A stretch of DNA of 64,000 bases from Molossus alvarezi (GCA_037176705.1 CM073887.1:23687501-23751500), one strand, 5' to 3'; counted from the first letter of the stretch, positions 33,131 through 45,610 are shown. The notes: generated from the letters alone by a model not told the origin. Translations and numbers: made by a program.

Positions 33131-34489
33131 AGCACAATGAGGCCAGAAAGCAGTAATACAATAAAGCCCGGTGAGTGCAAGATTTGAGCTGTGCTTTGAG
33201 TTCTGTGGACATACAGGGGCGGGGTAGAGCCTAAGCCAACAGTTTAGAGGATTGGGGCAGGAAGGAAGAAGGGACTGACAAAGTATCCCCTAGGAGGGGT
33301 CACTAAGACAGCTTTAAAAGAACAGGGAGGAGTAAGCCAGGCAGGCAGGAAGGACCAGGGCTTTCCTGGGAGAGGAACAGATTTCAAAGCCAGAGCTGAG
33401 AGAGTGTGGGCCACAGCTGAACGCCCACATTAATACTCATTTTAAAACCTAAAAGGGTCACCTAAATGCTTTCATACTTGCATCTCGCTTAATCCTCCTT
33501 GATCTTCATCAAACTAAGGAATCCTTGTTCTGAAGGGCTGAAGGGCATCTTAGACACATCTAGTCCAGTGCTTCTCAGTCCTCCCCACACAAGATCCCTG
33601 AGCAATAAAGAACATGAACTAACTTTTTTCACATTGCCTATTACAGTCTTTTTTTTTTTTTTTGTAGTGTTAAATTTTGCATTCTGAGTCAAAATATCTG
33701 CATTTGTATTAATGCACAAACAACAATTCCTCCTCAAAAATCTTCTAGTAAGGTTGATCTTCCATAGGAAGTTGCATCATCTTTATTCACAAATACCCCC
33801 CAGCCACACCCCCAGGAGTGTGAACACCCTTGGGAAATGCTCCATTTACACATGAGGACACAGAGGCCAACAGAGAGGTTAAGACACCTGCCCGAAGTCA
33901 CACAGCAGGGTAGGTATAGAGTGAAGCCTGGGAACAGCACCAGAACTATCCTTGGACCCTCTTTTCTCATGGGCCCTGTTTCACAGACTGCTCCTCTTTT
34001 ACCCGCTCTTGCCTCCCCCAACCCCATTAGGGATCCAGAGGGTTCCGAGGCATAATGGAGAGAGAAGAGAGAAAGCCCTACCAGGAGAGGAGGTCACAGG
34101 AAACAATACACTGAACAGCACTGGTCTGATTCTTAACTGCTACAGCTTCTCCTTCCTCCAGGATCAAAGGTTTATGAGGGCTTTTTAGCTGGTCTTGATT
34201 AATTATACCTTTGTTTTCTGGAAGCACTTAGAACATATTTCTGAGTGACAGCTTAGAGCACAGAAGGGAACACCAACAGCCCCCGTGCCTGTCCTGGAAA
34301 GGCTCATGCTGACCACTTTCACCTGTGCTGAAGGTTTTCCGAGCATCCAGCAGGGTCCCTCGGGTGGACAGCACGCACACTTCCCTCCCACAAAGCTGAA
34401 GAGTTGCTGTTTCAGAAAAGTCGGAATATTCTGGAGTTCCCTGAGCCAGGCAGCGCAGGAAAACAGCTAGGAAGCTTGCATGGTTTCTC
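33131..34489. other. Unassigned sequence around a MIR fragment
   Basis: Apart from the MIR piece at 33835-33925 and a T run near 33650 nothing is recognised. Confidence 0.4.
33835..33925 (-). repeat. MIR fragment
   Basis: Antisense core: 'catttacacatgaggacaca', 'gaggttaagacacctgcccg', 'aagtcacacagcagggtagg'. Confidence 0.7.
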
Positions 34490-35110
34490 TTCAAAACACA
34501 AATCTGATCTGGTCACTCCCTCTGCCTAAATCACATCAGCAGCTCTCATTGTTCCCAGGACAAAGACATCTCCCTGAGGTGGCCTCTCAGAGCCCAAGTC
34601 TGTTCCCTCCTTGTGGTTCCAGACAACACCTGCACCGCTCTCTCTCCTCTTCCGCTCCAGTCACAGTGATGCCCTTTGCTTGCCCCTCTCCCTGAGCAAG
34701 GGCTTTGTGACTGCCCGACCCTCCGCCTGGGGGCTCCTTCGTGCACTCTTTGCCTAGTTTACGCCTCAGCATCCTTCAGCTCTCAGCTCCCACCTCCCTT
34801 CTCAGAGAAGCTGACTCTGACGCCAACAGTCAAACCCTCCATGACGGGTTCTCGGAGCACCAGGGGCCTTTCTTCACAGCACTTACCACAACCACAAATT
34901 CGCATTTACAATGATATCTGCAAAGACGTAATTCATCAAGAACAGCCGAATGTGACCGATTACTTGATTACTATTTGTTCTCCCGCAAGACTGTATGTAT
35001 GACCCACAAGGGCAAAGTCCACAGAAGGAAATGCTCATTTTCGTACCTTCATCACCTAACATTATGCCTAGCATACAGTAGATACTTTAAAAATCTGTTT
35101 AAATGACAAA
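34490..35110 (+). repeat. LINE-2 3' end
   Basis: Sense L2 order: 'tctggtcactccctctgcct', 'tgccctttgcttgcccctct', 'ctcccttctcagagaagctg', 'tttcttcacagcacttacca', 'ttgattactatttgttctcc', 'aagactgtatgtatgaccca', 'aacattatgcctagcataca', 'gtagatactttaaaaatctg'. Long, well-ordered relic of about 600 bp. Confidence 0.75.
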
Positions 35111-35454
35111 TTATACAATGAACAAATAAATGGATTTGCTAAGCTCAAAAAGTATTTGGGGAATGAATGAATGCCCACTATTGTTTATAAAAGTTGCAGG
35201 GAACCAGAATTTAATCCTTGGACCTACCTGTCTGCTGAGGAGCATTTCTCGTAGTAAGCAGCACTACCCCTCGTTGGTTCTCATTGCACCATCTGGAAGT
35301 GTTCTTTATGTGCCTGTCATGGGGCGTATTCTGCTAAAAACTCTCTTGGTTACCCTCTTTCCCTCATCATCACCCTCTAGTCCAGTCATCAGGAAATTCT
35401 ACCGACTCCATTCCAAGGTACATCAAATTCCATGAGACATATAAAAACTTACTT
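35111..35454. other. Unassigned sequence
   Basis: Short unrecognised stretch between the L2 tail and the old L1. Confidence 0.35.
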
Positions 35455-37125
35455 TATCACCAACACACTTTCATGAAAGGAACTTTAAAAGATCGAGTTT
35501 TGGAAGAAAGAAAATCATCTCTGAGGGAAGATCTAAGATGCAAGAAGAAATGTAAGCCAAGAACTGGCAAAGATACAAATAAATCTAAATAAATGGTTAC
35601 TGTATAGAGCTACAATAATAGTGCATAATTTAGGAATTGCAAAAAAAGGCAGTCAATAATAATGTGTAAGATACGAGGGAGTGGTCAGATTTAATGCAAT
35701 GAAAAAGCTGTGGTACATTTACACCATGGAATACTATGCAGCTGTTAGAAAGAAAGACCTCTTACCTTTTGAGACAATATGGAGGGACCTGGAGAATATT
35801 ATGCTGAGTGAAATAAACCAGTCAGAGAAAAACAAGTATCACATGATCTCACTTATTTGTGGAATATAATGTACAAAATAAGCTGACGAACAAAATAGAT
35901 TCAGAGACATGGGAGTAGGGAACAGACTGACAAACCCCAGAGATAAGGAGGGTGAGGGGCGGGAAGAGACAAACCAAAGAACTGATATGCATATATGCAT
36001 AACCAGTGGACACAGACAGCAGTGTGGGGAAGGCAGGGGAGGCAGGATTGGGGAGGAGGGTGTCAATGGGGAAAAAAGGAGGGAGGGACATCTGTAATGC
36101 TTTCAACAATAAAGACAAATTAAATAAATAAATAATAAATGTACTAAAAGTTTAAAAAGGAGTAAGAGACACTAGTAACTTTAGGCTTTGTTGACTACAA
36201 TTAAACTTTTAAGGCTAACCAACAATGAAAATGGAGTTTGCACTTTCCAAAAAGTAATAGAGAAAATACTTTATTAAAAAATCCTCAATCAAACAAAAGC
36301 CACAAACTAAAGAAAAAAGTATTTAAAGTATTTAAAGAAGTAGCACAGGATGGTGAACATAAGTCTAAGTATATAAGCAGTCGCAACACATGTAAACGGG
36401 CTGAAGTTGCCAGTTAAAGATGGAGATGGTCAAATCACGTTTCATACCAGCTCTGCTGTTCATAAGAGACATATCTAACATATAAAGAATGGATAGATTG
36501 AAAATATCTGATAACAAAGGAATAGTATATAAATATTAACTAAAATAAATCACATAGAGTTATATTAATATAGATAAAACAGACTTTAACCCTTTTAACT
36601 ATTAGGGAGCCACTTCATTAATGATAAAATGTTAAATTCACTAGGAAAAAAAAATAAAAATTTTAATCTTGTATGAGCTAACAACCTAGCATCAAATATA
36701 TAGATCATATTTGATAGAATTACAAGGATCAGTTGAAAAATCCATATTCAGACAAAAAATTAATACAAGTATAGAAGATTTGACAACACAATTAACGGCT
36801 TGATTTCACAGACATATAGAAAGCCCTGGATTAAAAACCAGAAAACACATGCATAAATTTATTTTAGAACATGTGTTAAGGGGTACATGTGTAAAATTGA
36901 CTTCATAATAGAGATCAATAAATAAGTCTCAACATATTTGAAAGAATCTGTATATTTACAGACCATATTTTATAACTATGCAATTAGCTTAACAATAAAT
37001 GAAAATATACCTTAATAACATTCATTTTAAAAATTAGAAACTTATATCTAGAGTATTAGTATGTCAAAAATGATAATAATCACGAAATAATGACCCATAA
37101 CGATAATACTACCCGTTAAAACTTA
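35455..37125 (+). repeat. Old L1 relic up to the ORF2 endonuclease region, split by a younger L1
   Basis: Left part 35455-35695 has 'gaagatctaagatgcaagaa', 'aaataaatggttactgtata'. After the younger L1 it resumes at about 36145: 'atggtcaaatcacgtttcat', 'ttcataagagacatatctaa', 'acagactttaacccttttaa', 'ttcattaatgataaaatgtt'. The order fits the start of ORF2 (endonuclease domain). Heavily decayed, no reading frame. Confidence 0.55.
35699..36137 (+). mobile_element. Young L1 3' end nested in the old L1
   Basis: 'gaaaaagctgtggtacattt', 'acaccatggaatactatgca', 'ttttgagacaatatggaggg', 'atgctgagtgaaataaacca', 'gatatgcatatatgcataac', 'tctgtaatgctttcaacaat' and an A-rich end with AAAT units. Only about 440 bp of the 3' end was inserted. 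Much less diverged than the L1 around it. Confidence 0.88.
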
Positions 37126-37194
37126 TAGGATGTGGCTAGCGGTCCTTAGAAGGAATTTTGTAGCCTCAGGGCCCAGTGAAGCTCCCTTCATTTC

Positions 37195-37330
37195 TCCAAT
37201 TATGCAGTTCATTGATTTATATGTTCATTCAATACATGCTTACTCTGGCACTGTGGAAGTCACATGGATGGAGGCTGCACAGCCCTCAGCTCCTAGAACA
37301 GCTCTAATAACTAACAGTTGCTAATAGCTG
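37195..37330 (-). repeat. Possible LINE-2 tail relic
   Basis: 'atgttcattcaatacatgct', 'tactctggcactgtggaagt' resemble the antisense L2 3' end. Short and uncertain. Confidence 0.35.
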
Positions 37331-39004
37331 CAAAATGAAAACCCTGAGCTGCCTGGTCTGTTCTCCACTGCAGAGCAGCAAGAGCTGCCGGGAACTTAGA
37401 TTCTCTCCGAATCAGGACATCAGAGGCTATAAATTCCCCGTGACTATTCTGCCACCAGTGAGAGGTATTGACGGTAGTCTCACGTTCAGACAGACTACAG
37501 GTAGTGGAATTCTTCAAACCAAAATGTGATACAGAGCATCCCTGGATATGTTCTTGTCTTCTTGACTTTCTACCTCATCTACTGTGTTTCCCTTTCTCTC
37601 TTTTGATCGTAAAGGCTTCCTCCATATTCGCTCCACCCTTAAATAAAAAATCTCATGCGATTAAAGGCGGGAGGTGGGGGGAATCTACGGGTTTCCCAGG
37701 AGCAAATTTCAAGTGGAAATAAAAGGACAATAGCCACCAAAGCTTCCTCACATTTGCAGTGACAGAACAACATGATACAATTAGCAATGGTAATGAAGTC
37801 GAGTTTAAAGAATTACACAGAGTATATTTGTTTTTACAGATGTGTATCATTATTTTTTTAAAGCATGGTCACTTTCCACAGTAGAATCAGGATAAGGTCA
37901 ATCTCTAGTCCATTTCTTTTTACCTTTCCAGGTTGTCCCAGGTTACCAGGTCTTGTCAAGTAAATTGTGTTCTGTATTTCTCTCAGTCAGTTGTCTAAAT
38001 CCCACGCTGGAAAAATTGCCCCTCATCTTATTTTCTGTCATCAAAGGCTGTTACTCATTTCTCAATGGCAGGGACACGTTTAAGGCTATATAGTAGTAGC
38101 TGAATTTTAGGGCCACCTAAATCCCAGCATTTGTTTGTTCTGAAACATAATACTTGCTGTTCTTTATTGATTAGATTTCCTCATTATGCAGGACATTTTA
38201 ATTACAGTGCTATCATAGATTACATTGGATATGGCTCCTCTTCTGCAAGTTAAAAATAGTGTGCATGACGCAGCTGACTTTACAGATGCTGCGTCTGGGC
38301 AGATAACACTGAGTGTGTTACTGCAAATGCAAACTAGGAAAGATGAATACTGCTGCTAATCACAGGAGCCCGCTGTGTAGCTATTAGAGTTTGACTGTTC
38401 AAGTTAAAACAGTGGCTATGAGTCAGGCTGTTCCTCCCTCAGGCTTCAGAAGACTCGTCTCTTTAACCAAGAGGGGTTTACGCATTGGGTTGTGCATGAT
38501 GAGGTTCCAAGGCAGGGCACTGGGAAGCCAGAGAATATACACCAAAGCAGAGTGCATGAGTCCTCTCCTCGATAACCTCCTCTCCCCAAAGATTTTCTGC
38601 TGTCTATTTAAAGCTGAGATTCCACAGATTGGTCTTCATCCCAGGGCAAGCTTGATAGACGACTGGCTTTAAGCAACACACTATTTATGGGCATGGAAGA
38701 CGCATGCACTGCCTACAGGTCCCGGTTCTTTATAGATGAACTTGCACTATCGGGCTCAGGATGCTCGGGTAATGGACAAACCAGCATTAATAAATCTCTG
38801 CAGAGAACACACTACATTCCTCTTCCTTTTGAGATTCAATTAAAAGCACCCTTTTAAATGCCTACTTAAAGACCATGACTGCACACTTTATATGGTCCCT
38901 TTGGTTTGACTCCAATAGTAGATGCCCTGAGCTAGTATAATATAAACTTCAAATAGAAAGCCCCACTTGGAAGAAACCAAACAGACTATCCTTTGAAATA
39001 GCAT
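37331..39004. other. Unassigned sequence
   Basis: No gene or repeat recognised. The block 38130-38410 is listed as candidate conserved non-coding DNA. Confidence 0.4.
38130..38410. other. Candidate conserved non-coding element
   Basis: Non-repetitive, with 'tctttattgattagatttcc', 'acattttaattacagtgcta', 'gtgttactgcaaatgcaaac' and 'actgctgctaatcacaggag', which are homeodomain/POU-like words in a short interval. No open frame, no repeat. Inference from texture only. Confidence 0.25.
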
Positions 39005-39405
39005 TCATAGCATTTTTTTCTCTACTATAAAAGTAATACATTTCCATTGTAGAAATATTAAAAACAGAAAAGCAGAAACAGAAAATAAAAGTTACCCATG
39101 ATCTTCCCACTGAGAAATTATTCCTTATATCCTTTTAGTCTTTTTTTCTAGGCACACATAGTTTTATAAGCCTGGACCATACATATATGTATGTATGTGT
39201 ATAATGTGATCTGCAAGTTTTTACTTAATATGTTATAACCATTTTCTCCATTATCCTGGAATATACTTTTTGATAGTATTAAGTCATATGAATTTACCAC
39301 AGTTTTGTAGACGAGCCCCCTATTGTTGAACATAAAATTATTTTCAATTATTCACTATTACAAGTCTTACAATGGTGAACATCTTTGTACATAAAAACCA
39401 CCTTT
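39005..39405 (-). repeat. Old L1 3'-end relic
   Basis: Antisense of an old L1 tail: 'ataaaagtaatacatttcca', 'ttgtagaaatattaaaaaca', 'gaaaataaaagttacccatg', 'ccttttagtctttttttcta', 'caatggtgaacatctttgta'. The same family recurs at 60085-60430. Confidence 0.55.
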
Positions 39406-39967
39406 GCCTTGTTGGCCATGTGTATTAATTATTTAATATACTATTAAATTTTCCAGCACTGCATTTTATTTAGAAGTTTTGCATCTTTTGCACCTATTAA
39501 TGGACTATTTCTAAAACCTGTGAGAAGTGCATGCAACCTAAATCATTGTGTCCCATGTTTCAGAAAGAACTGTCTTAGGGAAGAGGCTTGAAACGGAGCA
39601 GTCTTGGTAACCCAGCTATGTACGGCGGTGTTTGCTACAGGTCCTCTGAAGAATGCAAAGCCAAAGTAATTCAATTGGCATTGGAATTAGAGCAACTGTT
39701 CTATTATTGTGTGCAAACTCCTGCTATAAATAACCTGACAGTATCCATCTGCATGGGATGCAGAAAAACAAGAAACATACAAAGTAAAGACCAAAATAGA
39801 CTTGGATCCATCTGGTACACCCTCTCCATGGGGCCCCAAACAGATGGTACAAATTCCCAAGATATACCTGCCTAATGGCATTGTCCTATCTCAGGGAGGA
39901 ACGGGGATTCCTTCCAGCAAATGGGGCCAAAAAGGAAAGGGAAACAAGCTGCTGAGATCCATCCTTT
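39406..39967. other. Unassigned sequence
   Basis: Nothing recognised. A 95-codon frame at 39588-39875 has no domain. Confidence 0.4.
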
Positions 39968-40080
39968 TATTTAACAAATAATCTGTGAACACCTGACATG
40001 TTCCAAGTATTATTTTAGATTCTAGAAATACAATGATGAACAGGAGAGACAAGTTCTCTCAACTGACCGTCTGGTGGTGG
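39968..40080 (-). repeat. LINE-2 3' end relic
   Basis: Antisense L2 end: 'tttaacaaataatctgtgaa', 'cacctgacatgttccaagta', 'gattctagaaatacaatgat', 'gaacaggagagacaagttct'. Confidence 0.55.
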
Positions 40081-42581
40081 CGACTATTTTCCAACCTCAT
40101 TTTGCCAGCTTTTCCATCTCTCTTCCCACCTGGTCTTCTTCTGTTCCCCCAGTTGCATTACCCCGGCTGAGTGTCTGCTTTCCACTGAGTTTTTCTCTAG
40201 ACCAGTTTGCAACAGCTGGTAAAAGTTCAGTAATTAGTAATGTCTTCAGCTTGGTTCTTCATCCACTAGACTTATTGGCCAGTCTGGAGTGCAGAGACTA
40301 TGACCTGTTCTTTGAACTTCAGGCCCAGCATAGAGCCCAGCACCTAAAAATTGCTCAGTAAATAATGAACCTAAGAAGATATTCACCTTTCAGAGGAGAC
40401 CCACCATCTCTGAAGAAGCCCTAGAAATTGGCGTCATCTTCTCTCCCTGATCTCTTCTCAGAGGACTAGAAAACATCATTATACTGTCTCGAGGAGGTGT
40501 GATGGAGAAAAATGTGTGTCATTTCAGGTATATACTGAGGTGTGCTTACTATACATTAAACTTGGAGGAGCTTTCTTTATGGGTCTCGCTAGCATTTGTC
40601 AACTCTGAGCACAGAGATGGAGATATATATATATACAGAGAGAGAGAGAGGCAGACAGGTAGATATATCTATAGATAGACCAGTAGATAGAGATAGATGG
40701 ATGACAGAGGAAGTGGAAACTGGCAGGAAACACCATGTGTCCCAGGCAGAAAAGAGATGAAAGATGAAAAGAAAGACTGATTATAGCCCAAAGCACCAAA
40801 GCTCTGAGTGATCCACAAAGGGGTGAGAATCACTGGGAGACTTGAGAATTAGCACTTTCCAGTAGACAGGGGCAGGGCTTGAAAGATTTCCGTAAAAGGG
40901 CTCCTCACTTTTACTGTTTGCAGCTGGAGGGAAAAAAGAAAGGACAGTCGTTGAATGCTTTCAGCAAAGGGAGACGAAGACATGCGCGCATATGTGCAGA
41001 GTGAGTCCTATGCACTCAAAAGTAGTGGGATGGCCTCCAGTCATCCATTTCTGACCAAATCCAAGCCCTGGATATGTCTTGGGATATGTTCCTTATGGCA
41101 AAGTTGCCTCAATTCCTGAGAGAGACAGAGTGAGAGAGATCTGAGATCCTCGCAGAGCCTGGTGCTGGGATTTGGAGAATGATGACTTTGAAAACAGGTG
41201 ACCCTGCCCTTCCTTACCCACTGCCTGAGTCCCGCAGGGGGGTTTCCCCTAAGGACTCTGCAGTGAGTGGGTGCCACCAGTGGAGGTGAAGCTACATGGC
41301 CTCCAAAAGTAAGCTGGTGAGAAAACGAGGGCAGACTCAGCAGTCCCTGGGCTTGGCCCAGCACCTCTGAGCTTCCTGGCAAGCCATGACTCATGATAAA
41401 TCAAGCCAAGTAACTGAGAATGAACTCGAGTCTGAATGTGGCCGTTAATCCAACCCAACCATCTGTGCCAAGAGAGAAAAAATCAAGTAGACAAACTTCC
41501 CCTCTGCCAGAAATATAACAACAATCAAACAAACCATTGCAAGAAATGTCCAGTTAAGTCTGCCCTCTTGTAAGACAGCTTGGTGTGGGCGCTCAGCTGC
41601 GCCTCTTCTGTTTCCTTAACCTCCTTTTACGAAGTCCACTTCTGCACACGCTGTGCTGCAGAGAATGGGATTCAGAGTCACGGGGATGTGGACGTGAATC
41701 CGTTTCAAACACTTACCTAGTCATTTTTATTCCTAGGAAACTCTGGTCACCACTGGATCCACAGAAAGCTCAAGCCAAGGTGAAAGCCCCCCTTTGGGAG
41801 GCTGAGCCCCCCCATACGTTGTCCCTTTCTCTCCTTGAGTTTAACAGGAGGCATGTCTTGAAACCAAGAGAAGACTAAACCACTAAACAAGCCCAGAGAG
41901 ACGGGCACAACATGGGTATTAAATGTGATCCATCATCACCGTGTACAAAAGACGTCTCAACCCATTTCTATTCACCCGCTTCACGAACACGTTCAATGGC
42001 CTTATTGTGAAGAATCACCACAAACATCAATCCTGCCAGTTCACCTCTGAAATTAGCAAGGCTTCCTGGAGGCTGCCTCCCCCACCTGTCAGAACCAGCA
42101 CTCTGCTGAGCACGAGGCCGAAGGCGCTGTGGAGGACAGCCCTGCGCAGGTGGGAAGGCGGTGATGCAGACCCAGTCCCCTTCTCTTGGCAGATACTGGG
42201 ATGTGCTGTCAGGTCTAAATAGAGCCTTTTAAGAAAATAACTCAGTTCTTTCCTTGGCAAGTACGTTGGCCTATATTTTTAATCCATGTGGGGGTGTGCA
42301 TAGATCATATTTATGCAGTCGTGTTCTCACTGAAGGATGAACCTGCTGGCAGTGTGACTGCGCACGAGTGTGACCGCAGAATCTGCCATATCCCTTCATC
42401 TGTCCATATGGGTATTTGGATGAGCTCTCACAGGGGCAGCAGTGGCTGGGCTCTCATGGACTCAGAGGCCCCAAACTGGGCACTCTTGAGATTGACTTGG
42501 TGAGTTTCAATCAATTTCTGCCTGCAAGTAGCCTACTCACAGGGAAGGAATGGGGAAGAGAGAATACAGTCACAGGTTTAA
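40081..42581. other. Unassigned sequence with a compound microsatellite
   Basis: The microsatellite at 40618-40702 is the only clear feature. Open frames of up to 117 codons lack domains. Confidence 0.4.
40618..40702. repeat. Compound (TA)n(GA)n(GATA)n microsatellite
   Basis: 'gagatatatatatatacaga', then 'gagagagagagaggcagaca', then 'gatagaccagtagatagaga'. Three motif blocks in series; probably polymorphic. Confidence 0.9.
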
Positions 42582-42597
42582 GGTAGGGTGACTTTCT

Positions 42598-42838
42598 TTT
42601 TTTTTTAAATCCTCACCCAAAGACATTTTTGCATTTATCTTCAGATAGAGCGAGTGGGAGGAAGAGAGAGAGAGAAACGTCGATGTGAGAAAGACATATC
42701 GACTGGATGCCACCCACACATCCCCAACCGGGCTGGGGACGAATTGCAACTGAGGTACGTGCCCTTAGTGGGAACCAAACCCAGGACTCTCTGGTCCACT
42801 GGCCAACACACTAACCACTGAGCCAGAATGGCCAGGGC
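42598..42838 (-). mobile_element. Ves SINE
   Basis: Minus strand: 'ccctggccattctggctcag', 'gaccagagagtcctgggttt', 'ggttcccactaagggcacgt', 'acctcagttgcaattcgtcc', tail equivalent to 'ctttgggtgaggatttaaaa'. Its flanks ggtagggtgactttctttt (42582-42600) and ggtagaattacttttctttt (from 42839) are duplicates. The right-hand copy also serves as the left flank of the next SINE. Confidence 0.95.
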
Positions 42839-42850
42839 GGTAGAATTACT

Positions 42851-42960
42851 TTTCTTTTCTTTTTCTTCTTTTTTTTTTTGGTACATGCCCCTAGCAGAAA
42901 CCAAACCCAGGACTCTGGTCCACAAGCTGACGCTCCAACGCTGAGCCAAACCGGCCAGGG
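42851..42960 (-). mobile_element. Head-only 'mini-Ves' SINE
   Basis: Minus strand: 81-nt head (42880-42960) from 'ccctggccggtttggctcag' to 'tgctaggggcatgtacc', followed at once by an A-rich tail (plus-strand T-rich 42851-42879). No second half, CT tract or Ves tail. Flanks tagaattacttttct (42841-42855) and taggatgacttttct (42962-42976). It shares the 3' cut point, a two-base deletion (gaccagagtcc) and ctaggggca with the copy at 11664-11745. Confidence 0.85.
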
Positions 42961-43034
42961 CTAGGATGACTTTTCTAAAGGGAATGATAAATTGTACTCT
43001 GCCCTACAACATTTGTGAATGTGATTAAAGATTT

Positions 43035-43245
43035 ATTGATTGAGTGCGAGGTGCATCCATGTACGTCGTCTCATTTATTCTTCACAGGGCAACCTCAGGA
43101 TGTAGGTATTACTAGTTCTACCTTTGTCAACGGAGGAACTCAAGCTGAGAGAGGCGACATGCCTTGTTCAACAGCACCCGAGAGTGGATGGCATAGCTGG
43201 GATTGAAATCTGGTGTTCCAGGGCTCCTGAGCCTGTTCTTACCAC
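43035..43245 (-). repeat. MIR element
   Basis: Antisense: 'gtcgtctcatttattcttca', 'ttgtcaacggaggaactcaa', 'gctgagagaggcgacatgcc', 'atagctgggattgaaatctg', 'ctcctgagcctgttcttacc'. Nearly full length. Confidence 0.85.
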
Positions 43246-45610
43246 TGCAGGTCATTGATGGACGCATAGCTCCAGCCAGGCAGTGTTCTGAAACCTTCAG
43301 GTGGAGAGTAGAAAACAAGTTGAGGTCAAGCATGTGACCCACATGGGGCAATATCTGAAGGAAATCAACCAGGGCAGCTGGTAAACCCCTTTTCCTTAGG
43401 AAAGAACCAGCAGAACCTTAAACTGAGAACAGTTCAGGTCTCCACAATGCCCAAGGTAGTTGGCACTGAGCCCAGCATGAGGACTTCGTTCAGGACAGTG
43501 GAGGTTTTCCATGAACCGTGGGATCCTGGGTTGTCTGCAGAAGGATCTATATAAGCTGAACACATGGGACAGTAGAAGTCAGTTTGGAGAACACAGCATG
43601 CAGGACAGGGTAAGAGAATGTGCTTCTTAGTTCACAACTCCCCAAGAGGAGGCAGAGCAAAAACAATGAAATTAAGCTTCAGAGTCCTGTTTATGCCTTC
43701 CTGGGACCACCCGAGCCGACCTCTGAACGGCACTCTGAGGGTCAGCTGGCCACTTCTCCTGCCTGCTCCCAGGCACACTTCCCCTCCTGCTCCCCGCATC
43801 TTCTTCCTGGATTCCACATTCCAGCAGCTTCCCTGTGCCCCTTTGCCTCAGAACCCAGGACCCCCCCGCCGCCACCACCACCTCCACCTTCTGCTTCTTG
43901 GATCTTAGATTTCTCCCACCTGGTTTCTTGCTCAGGTGCAAAAATGAAAAGAGAAAAATTATTTTCCTGGCCTGGTCCCAAAACATTACTAGAACTGCAG
44001 CCAGTGGGGGTATCTGTGGTTCCCTGCCCAGTGGGAAATTGGCTGGAACTGGCTGGTGGGACTTCATAATAATCATGAGAGTACTTTAGTGGGTTTGAGA
44101 GGATGAAGCTAGATACTGTAAGTTGTAATGTATGTTCCAACTTCAGGGCAAAGTGACATGGTGGGTATATTGTTGTAGGGAGTTCAATCCAACTCGATTT
44201 AACGAGGTTTGAGGGGAGGGAGCATGGTGTTAAACATTGCTTGGGTGTTGGTTCAGGAACGGGTATTTAATTGCTTGCTTGCCCACTGCTTCCCATTGCT
44301 CTTTTTAACTCATTGTACTGAGAACTACAGCTAAGTCAGTGGAGACAGATGTATCAGTGGGAGATGGGGACGTCCCCATCCAGAATGTAATGGTCTTGAA
44401 TCACTGATACTCGCGGCCGAAGTTAGCAAGACCCCCATGGAGACACCCCAAAGAACCAAGGCATGGATTCACCCCTACCAGGAGACCCTGCCCTCGAGGT
44501 TCTGTGAGGAGGCAATGGTCAGGGAAACAACGAGCAGAGGCAGGATGACGAGGGGACTCACACAGCCAGAGGAGCCCTCGAGAGGGGCTGCAGGGGAGGA
44601 ACACGGAGGGTGCAGCATTGCTTGCACAGAGCTTTATGAGCTCCAGGTGCACCCTGTGCAGGTCCCAGACCGTGGCTGTCCCATCACTGCTGCCACGTCA
44701 TGCCATCTGAAGGAGCATTCACAGACCTACCTTGCCACCGTCTGCACTGAGTCTCACTGCTTTCTGGAAGGCTGGACAGAAACTCGTTCGTCCTGGGACT
44801 TCCAGCTTGGGTCTTTCTGCTGTCTTTGAGGGCCTGTGCCTGACCACCCAGCGGGCGTGTGTGTGTGTGTGTGTGTTCTGCACCACGCTGGGTGTGAGAG
44901 ACTACTCAGAGATAAAGGGAATCGATACAGGAGGCTACCCTCAGGGAGTTCATAGTTTAGTTTTCCAAAATTTTCTTTTATGATCTTTTCCTTCCAGAAT
45001 CATTTTAATAATACGTTCCCTAATAATTCTGTGAGGACTTTAGCTGACATTACATGACATTAAGTCTATACCTTGTCCTGGGTAGAAGGGATAGCTGTAC
45101 AATACGTGGTTGTCCCATCTAAGACCAGGTGGCCTGGCTACTCCTTCTCAAGTTTTCTTTGATCTCTTAAAGTTTGTCATTTTTCTTCATATAGAGTCCA
45201 CACATTTCTCTAAAGGGAGATTTTTCTGAGCAATGTTTTTACAGTCTTGAATTCCTTCAACGACATCGTGCAAGGCACTAGGACTCTAGTAGTAGGCTGG
45301 ACACCTCTACCTTGCCTTCTAGTCTAGTGGAGAAGCTACCTGTCCAGTAGGAAAGACAGAAATTTAAGCTGTAATTTGTCACTCCAAAGAACAAGGTAAG
45401 TATAGTGCTCTGAAAAGACAGCAGGGGGTCCCTCAGCAGTCTAAGGGACCTGCGAAGTCCTTTCTTAGGGCACAATATCTGTGGTTACATCTGGTTAACA
45501 GGTAGGAGGTAGTTTGATAACCCCATGGCAGTTCCAGGCCAAACATTTTTTTGTTTGTTTGTTTACCTCTTGTATTTTTCTTGAATATTCTAAGTATATT
45601 GGATACACTT
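43246..45610. other. Unassigned sequence
   Basis: Contains a CCG/CCA-rich run (43861-43890) and a TG run (about 44856-44876). Overlapping frames of 96-149 codons at 43618-44140 on both strands are typical of G+C-rich non-coding DNA. No repeat family recognised; 45540-45615 could be an old L1. Confidence 0.4.
44856..44876. repeat. (TG)n microsatellite
   Basis: About ten GT units (cgtgtgtgtgtgtgtgtgtg). Confidence 0.9.
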
